A stretch of DNA of 64,000 nt from Micromonospora echinospora (GTDB lineage Bacteria; Actinomycetota; Actinomycetes; Mycobacteriales; Micromonosporaceae), in assembly GCF_014203425.1 (NCBI RefSeq), contig NZ_JACHJC010000001.1:4366001-4430000 (forward strand). Reading direction: 5' to 3'. This document shows, piece by piece, positions 55,229 to 62,739 of this stretch. A model generated the notes under the pieces. The model saw only the letters and a program-made list of their open reading frames with translations, made no database searches and was not told the origin of the DNA. Position 1 is the stretch's first letter, and every line of letters begins with the position of its first letter. A program made the position numbers and the translations under genes.

Positions 55229-55696
55229 AGCGAGCCCCCGCAGCGCTTAGGTGCACTTCAATTATTGCCGAGAGATTACCTGGCATGAATCTTCGTAGCA
55301 ACCCCTCGCAGGAAACTCACAGGCGCTCAATGCGGTCGAATGACAATTGCGAGTTCTCATTCCCCGTCAACACCCCGCCACGTGAACAATTCGGTCAATC
55401 CATCCTTGATCGCCCCGATCGGAGTGCCGCCATCTGCATGATGGCCGGATGCTGCCATCGGCTTGACGCTCACATTGAACCGACCATAACCTCTGACTCA
55501 GCCTCAACAAAGCTTTTCCGGTGCCACGAAACTCGCTGCGCCAAGCGCCCGAGACAAGCCCATAGGCACCGAGTTGACGCATCTGATCCGCTGGCCGATG
55601 CAGTCCGACGACTACGCGCGTCGCAATTGGCCAGCGCTGTTTTCGGAACACCATCCGGTGATTCCGTGAGCACGCACAGGGAAGGGGGTGGAGAAA
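55229..55696 (+). promoter_or_regulatory. Leader and promoter region of the precursor operon
   Basis: About 470 nt, clearly less GC-rich than the rest of the window and without a convincing gene. A promoter candidate is TTGACG (55463-55468), 18 nt, TAACCT (55487-55492). CGCTGGCC (55589-55596) and GGCCAGCG (55629-55636) form an 8-bp inverted repeat closer to the gene, a possible operator. The region must also carry the minus-strand promoter of the LuxR operon. Confidence 0.45.
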
Positions 55697-55789
55697 ATGG
55701 ACCTGTCCAACGTTCTGGACCTTCAGGGCACCGAGGTGGTCGTCGAGCACGTCGACCTGCCGGCCAGCTTCGACAGCTCGACCTGCTGA
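55697..55789 (+). CDS. Lanthipeptide (avionin/labionin-type) precursor peptide
   Basis: 30 residues, too short for usual gene finders. It starts MDLSNVLDLQ, which holds the class III leader motif (LxLQ), continues with an acidic/valine-rich stretch and ends LPASFDSSTC. S24, S27 and C30 give the S-x2-S-x2-C spacing needed for a labionin-type ring, and Cys is the last residue, as required for LanD decarboxylation to AviCys/avionin. AAGGGGG lies 8 nt upstream of the ATG. A LanKC and a LanD-type enzyme lie in the same cluster, and a strong hairpin follows the stop, as in many RiPP operons. Confidence 0.82.
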   Translation: MDLSNVLDLQGTEVVVEHVDLPASFDSSTC

Positions 55790-55803
55790 TCGCGGCGCAC
55801 CAC

Positions 55804-55842
55804 ACCGCGCGACGTGGACCTCTCCGGTCCACGTCGCGCGGT
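55804..55842 (+). terminator. Perfect 17-bp hairpin between precursor and biosynthetic genes
   Basis: ACCGCGCGACGTGGACC / GGTCCACGTCGCGCGGT around a 5-nt loop, 14 nt after the precursor stop and 51 nt before the KAS III start. It probably acts as a partial terminator or RNA stabiliser so that precursor mRNA exceeds enzyme mRNA. Confidence 0.8.
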
Positions 55843-55893
55843 ACCCCATCGTTCGTACCCACCAGCCCGGCCCCTCCGGGAAGGAAGCCACCC

Positions 55894-56928
55894 ATGACAG
55901 CGCAACAAGCACCGGCGGCCTACCGGGCGCTGACCGCGGGAGCGCCGGCCGTCCCCGTCGGCATCGTCGGCTCAGGGCTGTACGTACCCGAGCGGGTGGT
56001 CGGCAACTCCGAGATCGCCGACGGCCTGGACACCACCGAGGCGTGGATCGAAAGCCGGACGGGCATTCTGACCCGTCACTTCGCCGCCGCCACCGAGTCC
56101 ACCTCCGACATGTGCCTGCGCGCCGTCCACAACGCCCTGGAGGGGGCACGGATCGACCCGGGCGAGGTGGACGCGGTCATCGTTTCCACCATCACCGCCG
56201 ACCAGCCTCTGCCCTCCACGGCGGCGGCGGTCGCCGAAGCGCTCGGCGCTCACGCCGCCTGGCCGATCGACCTCACCCAGGCCGCCTGCGCGGGCGGGGT
56301 GCACGGCCTGGTGCTCGCCGCCCACCTCCTGCAGAACCCCGAAATCGGAACAGTGGTGGTGGCCGGCGCCGAGACGCTGTCCCGGATCACCGATCCGGCC
56401 GACCGCACCACCAGGGTCTTTTTCGGCGACGCCGCCGGCGCTGTGGTGCTACGCCGGACCAAGCCGGGTAGCGGCCTGCTCGCCTGGGACGCCGGCTACA
56501 AGCTCTCCTACCGCGTCGGCATCACCGCCGGCGGCAGCCGACGGCCTCTGACCCCGCAACGGGTGGCCGACGGCGAGCACTTCCTGCGGATGGACGGCCG
56601 GGCGGTCTGGCGGGAAGCCACCCAGGCTCTGCCCGCCAGCATCCGCAACGTCGCCCGGCGCGCGGGAGTCGCCCTCGACGATCTTGATCATGTGGTGCTG
56701 CACCAGGCCAACCTCAACATCATCCACGAAGTGATGGACCAGCTCGGCGTGCCCCGCGGCCGGGCCACGACCACTGTCGGCGACCTCGGCAACACCGGCT
56801 CCGCAACCGTCTTCACGGTGCTCCACCAGTTACTCACCTCCGGTCGGCTGCGCCCCGGCGACCTGGCCGTCGTATCGGCCATCGGCGCCGGGTTCGTCTG
56901 GGGATCGGTCTGCCTGCGCCACCATTGA
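55894..56928 (+). CDS. Beta-ketoacyl-ACP synthase III (KAS III/FabH-like)
   Basis: About 344 residues of the thiolase fold with the KAS III triad C132 (TQAACAGGVHG), H270 (VLHQANLNII) and N300 (GNTGSATVF). It would condense an acyl-CoA or acyl-carrier starter with malonyl-ACP. First biosynthetic gene after the precursor hairpin, in the plus-strand operon KAS III-ACP-GNAT-oxygenase-PLP-SDR-AT-AT. AAGGAAG precedes the ATG at 55894; the frame is open far upstream only by chance. No second KS (FabF) is present, so a single elongation, or help from primary metabolism, is implied. Confidence 0.93.
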   Translation: MTAQQAPAAYRALTAGAPAVPVGIVGSGLYVPERVVGNSEIADGLDTTEAWIESRTGILTRHFAAATESTSDMCLRAVHNALEGARIDPGEVDAVIVSTITADQPLPSTAAAVAEALGAHAAWPIDLTQAACAGGVHGLVLAAHLLQNPEIGTVVVAGAETLSRITDPADRTTRVFFGDAAGAVVLRRTKPGSGLLAWDAGYKLSYRVGITAGGSRRPLTPQRVADGEHFLRMDGRAVWREATQALPASIRNVARRAGVALDDLDHVVLHQANLNIIHEVMDQLGVPRGRATTTVGDLGNTGSATVFTVLHQLLTSGRLRPGDLAVVSAIGAGFVWGSVCLRHH

Positions 56929-56944
56929 TCCGAAAGGTCTACAC

Positions 56945-57208
56945 ATGCGCGACGAACTCCGGGAGCTCTTCGTCTCCACCTACGATCTCGACCTGCCACC
57001 GGGCGATGTCGACCCCACCGAACCGCTGTTCGGCACCCGCTCACGGTTCGGCCTCGACTCGATGGACACCCTACGCTTCATCGCGCTGCTCAACGAGCGC
57101 TACGGCCTGGACATCGCCGCCACCAACACGGACACCTTCCGGACCATCGAGCGCATCGAGGCCGTTCTCGGACCCCGGCAGGCGACAACGGTACGGGAGG
57201 AGCGCTGA
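56945..57208 (+). CDS. Acyl carrier protein
   Basis: About 87 residues with S39 in FGLDSMD as the phosphopantetheine attachment site. It follows the KAS III gene by 16 nt and is the natural carrier for malonyl and beta-ketoacyl groups in this operon. Distinct from the PCP-like carrier at 51809. Confidence 0.92.
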   Translation: MRDELRELFVSTYDLDLPPGDVDPTEPLFGTRSRFGLDSMDTLRFIALLNERYGLDIAATNTDTFRTIERIEAVLGPRQATTVREER

Positions 57209-57210
57209 TC

Positions 57211-57876
57211 GTGGAGGGCATGCTCGTCCGGCTCAGACCGGTCAGCGAGGACGACTACGGCCGGCTACCGACGTGGACCCGGCACTCGGCCGCCGGAGTA
57301 CTGGTAGGCGGAGGACAGAGCGACGGGCTTGATGCCGCGGGATGGCGCTCGGCCATCGAGTCCGGCCACACCGAGTACGCCGCCATCGAGACCCGCATCG
57401 ACGGCGAGACGATAGGGATGGTCTCCTGGCGGCCCCTGGCGCACGACCGCAGCTTCGCCGTCGGCGCGGTCGTGGGCGATGACCAGTGGTGGGACAGCGG
57501 AGCCGGCCTGGAGGGGGCGCTTCTGCTGGTCGACCACCTTTTCCAGCGGGAGCGGGCACACCGGCTGGAGCTGCTGGCGGCCTGTTACAACCGGCGCTCG
57601 GTGGCCTTTCTCGCCAAGGGGGATCTCGTCGTGGACGGCGTCCTGCGCGACTACCTTTACGTCGACGGCGGCTACCACGACGCCGTGATCTGCTCCATGA
57701 ACCGCGAGGAGTACCTCGCTCCCCTCGACGGCTACCTGCCGTCGCTGCGGTTGATCTGCGACGCCGACGCCGACGCCGCGGCCGGCACGCTGCGCCGGTA
57801 CCTCGCCGGTTCCGGCGGTGACCACCTGCGTGGTGTGCTCTCCGACTGGCGGATGCCGGAGGCCGCGCATGCCTGA
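57211..57876 (+). CDS. GNAT acyltransferase of the peptide cluster, copy 2
   Basis: About 221 residues. VRLRPVSEDDYGRLPTW, then HRLELLAACYNRRSVAFLAKGDLVVDGVLRDYLYVDGGYHDAVICSM is a RimJ/RimL GNAT with the same C-terminal signature as the copy at 45411. Located between the ACP and the oxygenase genes, it is the best candidate for moving the acyl group from the ACP to the modified peptide, by analogy with the goadvionin GNAT (inference). GTG start with GGGAGGAG 8 nt upstream; an in-frame ATG lies at 57220. Confidence 0.87.
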   Translation: MEGMLVRLRPVSEDDYGRLPTWTRHSAAGVLVGGGQSDGLDAAGWRSAIESGHTEYAAIETRIDGETIGMVSWRPLAHDRSFAVGAVVGDDQWWDSGAGLEGALLLVDHLFQRERAHRLELLAACYNRRSVAFLAKGDLVVDGVLRDYLYVDGGYHDAVICSMNREEYLAPLDGYLPSLRLICDADADAAAGTLRRYLAGSGGDHLRGVLSDWRMPEAAHA

Positions 57877-58855
57877 GGAAGCGACCACTGCTGCCGCGGA
57901 CCTGGTCGCCGATCTGGCGGCCACCGCGGAGAGGCTCGCCGGCCTCGGAGCGGTCCCGGACCGGCTGCTCCAGACGCACGCCGGCCAGATCCCGCGCGAC
58001 CTCCTGGCCCGCCTGAGCAGGCAGGTGGGCCGGCCGCCGCGGCACAGTGGCGCACTGCTGGTCCGTGGTCTGCTCGCTCCGCTGGCCGCGAAGTGCGGGC
58101 CGACGCCCGCCCACTGGTCCGCCGCGCCCACCGGCCCGATGGACCTCGCCCTGGTGCTGGTCGCCGCCGCGCTCGGCCAGGTGTTCGGCTGGGCGGGGCA
58201 GCAGGACGGGCGTCTGGTCCACAACATCGTGCCCAGCCAGGGCTACGAGAACCTGCAGGTCGGTGCCAGCAGCAGCGTGCCGTTGGAATGGCACACCGAG
58301 GACGCCTTCCACCCCGGCCGGGCCAGCCTGCTGATGCTCGCCTGCGTCCGCAATCCCGCCGGCGTCGGTACCCGGATCGCGTCGGTACGTGAGCTGGGAC
58401 TGCCGCACGAGGACCTGATCCGGCTCGGCCGACCGGTCGTGCGCATCTCCCCCGACGCGTCGTACCCGGCGACGGGGAGCGGGCCGGGTACGACGCGGCC
58501 CGGCGTACCGACGGTGTGGTGGGCGCCGGACGGCCCCTGCCTGCGTTACGACCCCGCCTACAGCACCCGCAGCCACGACGATCCCGCCTTCGAAGAGTCC
58601 TACCGGTCCCTGGCGGAGCGGCTGGAACAGGAGGCTCGTTCGGTGCCGATGGGCGCAGGCGATCTCGCACTGATCGACAACGATGTGGCGGTGCACGGGC
58701 GTGTGCCGTTCACACCGCGGTACGACGGCACGGACCGTTGGCTCAAGCGCATCATGGTGCGATTGCCCAGCCAGCGCCCGGAGGCCGAACGTCGCGAGGA
58801 CGGCTACGGCCAGGTCGAGATCGTCCTGCCGACGACAGCCGGAGCCGTCCGGTGA
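57869..58855 (+). CDS. Clavaminate-synthase/VioC-like Fe(II)/2-oxoglutarate oxygenase
   Basis: About 328 residues. The facial triad is H142-x-E144 in LEWHTEDAFHPG plus distal H276 in DVAVHGRVPF, with an Arg in RWLKRIMV for 2-oxoglutarate. The WHTEDAFHP motif with Glu in place of Asp is characteristic of the VioC/AsnO/clavaminate synthase group, which hydroxylates free or carrier-bound amino acids at the beta carbon. It may hydroxylate the activated amino-acid starter or a residue of the peptide (inference). It overlaps the GNAT gene by 8 nt and the PLP-enzyme gene by 4 nt. Confidence 0.9.
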   Translation: MPEEATTAAADLVADLAATAERLAGLGAVPDRLLQTHAGQIPRDLLARLSRQVGRPPRHSGALLVRGLLAPLAAKCGPTPAHWSAAPTGPMDLALVLVAAALGQVFGWAGQQDGRLVHNIVPSQGYENLQVGASSSVPLEWHTEDAFHPGRASLLMLACVRNPAGVGTRIASVRELGLPHEDLIRLGRPVVRISPDASYPATGSGPGTTRPGVPTVWWAPDGPCLRYDPAYSTRSHDDPAFEESYRSLAERLEQEARSVPMGAGDLALIDNDVAVHGRVPFTPRYDGTDRWLKRIMVRLPSQRPEAERREDGYGQVEIVLPTTAGAVR

Positions 58856-60078
58856 GCCCGACGACGCGGATCGGCCTGCCCGAGCACCCGGTGCCGGAGT
58901 TGAACGACCTCCTGCGCGCGCCGGTCAACGAGCAGTTTCCCGGGCTGCGCGGCGCCGGCCACCGCTTCGACGCCCCCGGCGGCACATTGGTCCACGCCGC
59001 CGTGGTGCGGGCGATGAGCAGGTATCTCGGCAGCCGGCACGTGGCCAACGACCACGGCCCCTTTCCGGCCAGCGCCTACTCCGACGTGATAGTCGAATGG
59101 GCCGCCGACCGTGTCCGGGCCCTCCTCGGGGCCGCCGGTGGACACGTCCTGTTCGGCCCGAACATGACCACGCTCACCACTATGTTCAGCCGTGGGGTCG
59201 CCGGCGATCTGCGGCCGGGAGACGAGATCGTCTGCACCGAGCTCGATCACGAGGCCAACCACTGGCCGTGGCGTGCGGTGGCGGAGCGGACGGGCGCCCG
59301 GGTCCGCCTCGCGCGGTTGCACCCGGACGGCACCCTGCCGGCGGAGGCGATCATCCGCGAACTGACCCCACGGACCCGGTGGGTGGCGATCAGCGGCGCC
59401 TCGAACGCACTCGCCACCGTGCCGGATGTGGCCGCGGTCTCCGCAGCCGCGCACCGGGTAGGCGCGCGTGTCTACGTCGACGGGGTGCAGCGGGTGGCGC
59501 ACAGCCGGGTGGCTGTCGACGAGTGGGGAGTCGACGCCTTCGTCACGTCCGCCTACAAGTGGTACGGCCCGCACTGCGCGGCGCTGTGGCTCTCCGACCA
59601 CCTGGACCCACTGCTGCCGGAGCAGGTGCCGTCCGCCGGGGACGCCCTGCCCGGCAGGCTGGACCTCGGCACCACCCAGTTCGAGGCGGTGCTCGGCACC
59701 GGCATCGCGGCCGAGGTGCTGTTGGGCTGGGACCGGACCGCCATCGCCGAGCGCGAGCACGCCCTCGCGGAGCGGATTCGCACGTGGCTGCGGGCGGACA
59801 GCCGATTCAGGGTGCTCGGGCCGGCCGGGGGAACCCTGATGCCGATCATCACTTTCCAGGTGGCCGGAATGGCTGCGACGGCAGTGGCGACCAGCCTCGC
59901 GGCGCGGGACGTCGCGGTCTGGGACGGCACGTTCTACTGCGGGCCGGCGTTCCAGGCGTTGTCGCCCGCGACGTCCGGCGCCGTCCGGGCGGGCGTCGCC
60001 GCCTACACGACCGACAACGACGTCACGGCGTTCCTCGACGCGCTGGTCGAGGTGACGCGGAAGAAGCGGGCCGGCTGA
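58852..60078 (+). CDS. Class V aminotransferase / cysteine-desulfurase-like PLP enzyme
   Basis: About 408 residues, fold-type I. PLP Lys K236 in TSAYKWYGPH, D210 in YVDGVQRVAH (stacks on the cofactor), and HEANHWPWR in the N-terminal half, as in SufS/CsdA and isopenicillin-N-epimerase-like enzymes. No mobile Cys loop typical of real desulfurases is evident, so amine transfer, epimerisation or elimination are all open. GTGA overlap with the oxygenase gene. A 35-nt gap with AGGAGG leads to the SDR gene. Confidence 0.87.
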   Translation: MSPTTRIGLPEHPVPELNDLLRAPVNEQFPGLRGAGHRFDAPGGTLVHAAVVRAMSRYLGSRHVANDHGPFPASAYSDVIVEWAADRVRALLGAAGGHVLFGPNMTTLTTMFSRGVAGDLRPGDEIVCTELDHEANHWPWRAVAERTGARVRLARLHPDGTLPAEAIIRELTPRTRWVAISGASNALATVPDVAAVSAAAHRVGARVYVDGVQRVAHSRVAVDEWGVDAFVTSAYKWYGPHCAALWLSDHLDPLLPEQVPSAGDALPGRLDLGTTQFEAVLGTGIAAEVLLGWDRTAIAEREHALAERIRTWLRADSRFRVLGPAGGTLMPIITFQVAGMAATAVATSLAARDVAVWDGTFYCGPAFQALSPATSGAVRAGVAAYTTDNDVTAFLDALVEVTRKKRAG

Positions 60079-60113
60079 CGCCGGCCGGCATCCGGTAGGC
60101 AGGAGGAGAACGG

Positions 60114-60866
60114 GTGGACCTCACAGCTCGCGTCGCAATGGTCACCGGCGGGTCGAGTGGGATCGGGCGAGCGGTCTGCCTGCGCCTGGCGCAGGCGGGC
60201 GCCCGGGTGGTGATCGGCTATCGCGGCAACCGCGACGGCGCCGACACCACCGCGCAGGCGATCCGGGACAAGGGATGGCCGGAGCCCGCGACGGTCCGTG
60301 TCGACGTCACCGATGCCGAGGACACCCAGCGAGTCTTCGGGCACGTGGTCCGGGCGAACGGCAAGCTGGACATCCTGGTCAACAACGCGGGGGTGGGCCA
60401 GCCCTCCGCAGTCGTGCCGATGAACCCGGTCGGCGAATGGGCGGCCAGCGTCGAGACCAACCTGCTGGGAACGCTGCACTGCATCAAGGCGAGTTCCCTG
60501 CACATGCTCGTGGCCCGCTCAGGCTCGATCGTGAACATCTCCTCGATCGCCGGCCGCGTCGGCATACCCGGTCTGAGCTCCTACTGTGCGAGCAAGGCCG
60601 GCATCGAGGGGATGACCCGGGCATTGAGCCGGGAGTTCGCCCCGTACGACGTCCGGGTCAATGCGGTGGCGCCCGGGTACACCGCCGACACGGGGATGGT
60701 CGACCGGATCGACGACAAGCGACTGAGGGAGTTCCTCGACCGGATCGCGATGAAGCGGCTCGCGGACGCACACGAGGTGGCCAATGCAGTGGCCTTCCTG
60801 GCAAGTGACGAGGCGAGTTACATCACCGGGCACACGCTGGTGGTCGACGGAGGGCTGACCGCATGA
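60114..60866 (+). CDS. 3-oxoacyl-ACP reductase-like SDR (FabG-like)
   Basis: About 250 residues: VTGGSSGIGRAV, DILVNNAGVG, NISSIAGRVGIPGLSSYCASKAG (Ser, Tyr, Lys) and APGYTADTGM. The ending VAFLASDEASYITGHTLVVDGG is the FabG type. It would reduce the beta-keto group made by the KAS III to a beta-hydroxyl. No dehydratase or enoyl reductase is present in the cluster, so a beta-hydroxyacyl cap is the simplest outcome. AGGAGGAG precedes the GTG start. Confidence 0.92.
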   Translation: MDLTARVAMVTGGSSGIGRAVCLRLAQAGARVVIGYRGNRDGADTTAQAIRDKGWPEPATVRVDVTDAEDTQRVFGHVVRANGKLDILVNNAGVGQPSAVVPMNPVGEWAASVETNLLGTLHCIKASSLHMLVARSGSIVNISSIAGRVGIPGLSSYCASKAGIEGMTRALSREFAPYDVRVNAVAPGYTADTGMVDRIDDKRLREFLDRIAMKRLADAHEVANAVAFLASDEASYITGHTLVVDGGLTA

Positions 60867-61804
60867 ACCGGGAGACGCCCGACGCGGTGCTGTTCAACCC
60901 CCAGGTGGTCGTCGAGCCCGGCGACCACCGGGACTTCTACGACGAGTTCCCCGAGGTGCGCCGCCGGATGGCGGAGGCGTCGGACGTGCTCGGCGTCGAC
61001 CTCGCGGCGCGCTTCTACGCGGAGGACCCGGCGGCCATCAACGACGGGACTGTCGTGCGCCCGGCCTCGGTCGCGATCGCGGTGGCGATCTGCGATGTGA
61101 TCGGCCTGCGTGAACGACCGCCCCGGTACATGGCGGGCCTGAGTCTCGGTTCGATCGTGGCCGCGCACCTCGGCGGATTCATGTCGTTCCGGGACACCAT
61201 CCGGATGGTGTCCACCATGCCCGCGGTTGAGGACCGGGTGGTGGCGGGGCGGCCGTTGGGCGTGGCGTTCTACTACAACGTCGACCTCGACCGGTTCCAG
61301 GCCGAGATGCGGGAGGTATCCACCGCCGAGTCGCCGCTGCTGACCTGCGCGATCACCGCCGACAACCAGATGATTGCCACCGGCGCGGTGGCCGGGCTGC
61401 AGGAGCTCAATCTGCGGGCCGCCTCGATCGGCGGCGTCGGCCTGGTGATCCCCTACGGACCGCCCGCGCACAGCCCGCTGCCGGTGCTGTACGACATCAA
61501 GGAAACCTTCGCCCGCGAATGGAGCTATCTGGATCCGACGTCGGATCCGCAGGTGCCGCAGCTATGCAATCACACCGGGGCGGTCATCGACCGACGCGAG
61601 GACCTGATGGCCGCCTTCGTCGAGCAGTACACGAGAACGGTCCGCTGGGACCTGGTGGTGCGACGGCTCGCGGACCTCGGCGTCAAGCAGGTGACGGTCG
61701 TCGGGCCCGGGCACTTCGTGTACCGGTCGATGCAGTTCGTCGACGTGTCGTACCAGGTGCAGACGGTGCTGACCTGCGCCGAACTCCGGAGCGCGGCCGA
61801 ATGA
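60863..61804 (+). CDS. FabD-like acyltransferase, copy 1
   Basis: About 313 residues. AT fold with nucleophile S94 in AGLSLGS and catalytic His203 in PPAHSPL, the FabD dyad. Likely loads malonyl (or another acyl) onto the ACP of the operon. The N-terminus FNPQVVVEPGDHRDFYDEFPEVRRRMAEAS is shorter than in housekeeping FabD, where a GQGSQ-type motif opens the protein; here that motif is missing. ATGA overlap with the SDR and with copy 2. Confidence 0.87.
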   Translation: MNRETPDAVLFNPQVVVEPGDHRDFYDEFPEVRRRMAEASDVLGVDLAARFYAEDPAAINDGTVVRPASVAIAVAICDVIGLRERPPRYMAGLSLGSIVAAHLGGFMSFRDTIRMVSTMPAVEDRVVAGRPLGVAFYYNVDLDRFQAEMREVSTAESPLLTCAITADNQMIATGAVAGLQELNLRAASIGGVGLVIPYGPPAHSPLPVLYDIKETFAREWSYLDPTSDPQVPQLCNHTGAVIDRREDLMAAFVEQYTRTVRWDLVVRRLADLGVKQVTVVGPGHFVYRSMQFVDVSYQVQTVLTCAELRSAAE

Positions 61805-62718
61805 CCGAGGCGGTGCTGCTTCCCGGGCTCGCCCCCTCGAATCACCGCGCGGTGGGTGAGTTCATGGTGACCGATCCCTATGCCCGCCGCCGGGTGGCTC
61901 AGGCCGACGCGGTGCTGGGCCGGTCGCTCGTGGACGGTTTCCGGACGGCCGGGCCGGCCGGCAACGCTGACAGTCAGCTCGCGTTCATGGTCAACTGCAT
62001 CGCGCTGGCCGATCGCGCCGAACAGGCCGGCATGTCCGCCCGGCTGGCCATCGGTCCGAGCTTCGGCCAGTTCGCTCTCGCCGCGCACCTGGGCGTGCTG
62101 CCGTTCGAGATCGCCGTCGAGCTCGTCATCGCCTTCTCCGACTGCGAGCTGGAGTACTTCCGAACCCGGCACACCGGCCTGGTGACCCGGTTCTTCTACC
62201 GGCTCGACACGACAGGTCTGGCAGTGGTGCGCCGTGAGTTGACCGTGCGCGGCGCCTGGAACGAACTCTCCTGCGATCTCGACGCCGGCTTCGCCGCGCT
62301 GACCCTAGCCAGAGACGCGGTGCCTGCTCTGGACGCCGCGGTGCGAGCGATCGGCGGAATCCCCCTCTACAGCCTCTCGCCGCCCGTGCACAGCTCGGCC
62401 TTCGGTGAGCTCCGGGATCGGTGCGCCGAGGTCTGCCACGGTGTCGACTTCGCCGCGCCTCGCATGCCGGTTGTCTCCGACCACGACGGCACACTCGTCA
62501 CGACCGGGCCAGGCGTACGTGAGCTCCTGCTGGCCGGGATCGTCCGCCCGGTGCGGTGGCCCGCCGCGATGGCCGCCCTGACCGGGGCCGGGGTGCGCAT
62601 CGTCTGGGTTCCCGGACCGAGCAACCTGTTCGACCGGCTGGCGCGCACCGCCTTCGAGGTGCGCGCGGTCAACCCGGAGAACGCAGCGACAACGCGTGAG
62701 GCGATTGACTTTCGATAG
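61801..62718 (+). CDS. FabD-like acyltransferase, copy 2 (divergent)
   Basis: About 305 residues. Nucleophile S87 in AIGPSFGQ and H197 in SPPVHSSAFG keep the Ser/His dyad, but the nucleophile elbow GPSFG and much of the rest differ from copy 1. It opens with VLLPGLAPSNHRAVGEFM. A different acyl preference or a hydrolytic/editing role is possible. Two consecutive AT genes with 4-nt overlaps suggest a two-subunit function. Last gene of the biosynthetic operon. Confidence 0.82.
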   Translation: MTEAVLLPGLAPSNHRAVGEFMVTDPYARRRVAQADAVLGRSLVDGFRTAGPAGNADSQLAFMVNCIALADRAEQAGMSARLAIGPSFGQFALAAHLGVLPFEIAVELVIAFSDCELEYFRTRHTGLVTRFFYRLDTTGLAVVRRELTVRGAWNELSCDLDAGFAALTLARDAVPALDAAVRAIGGIPLYSLSPPVHSSAFGELRDRCAEVCHGVDFAAPRMPVVSDHDGTLVTTGPGVRELLLAGIVRPVRWPAAMAALTGAGVRIVWVPGPSNLFDRLARTAFEVRAVNPENAATTREAIDFR

Positions 62719-62733
62719 GTTCCGCGCGATAGT
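62705..62733 (+). promoter_or_regulatory. Leaderless promoter with CGATA repeats
   Basis: TTGACT, 17-nt spacer, GATAGT, then 6 nt to the ATG at 62740: leaderless spacing. CGATA occurs three times (62713, 62727, 62734), a possible binding site of the XRE-type protein encoded downstream. The -35 lies inside the end of the preceding gene. Confidence 0.5.
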
Positions 62734-62739
62734 CGATAC

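Noticed and set aside
55367..55690. Minus-strand open frame in the precursor leader
   Set aside because: Translation has no recognisable pattern and no ribosome site; treated as regulatory DNA.
55285..55893. N-terminal extension of the KAS III by about 203 codons
   Set aside because: The region is AT-richer, contains the precursor gene and its hairpin in another frame, and KAS III homology starts at 55894.
58852..60078. True cysteine desulfurase with Fe-S partner
   Set aside because: No SufE/IscU-type partner nearby and no clear catalytic Cys loop; called only class V PLP enzyme.
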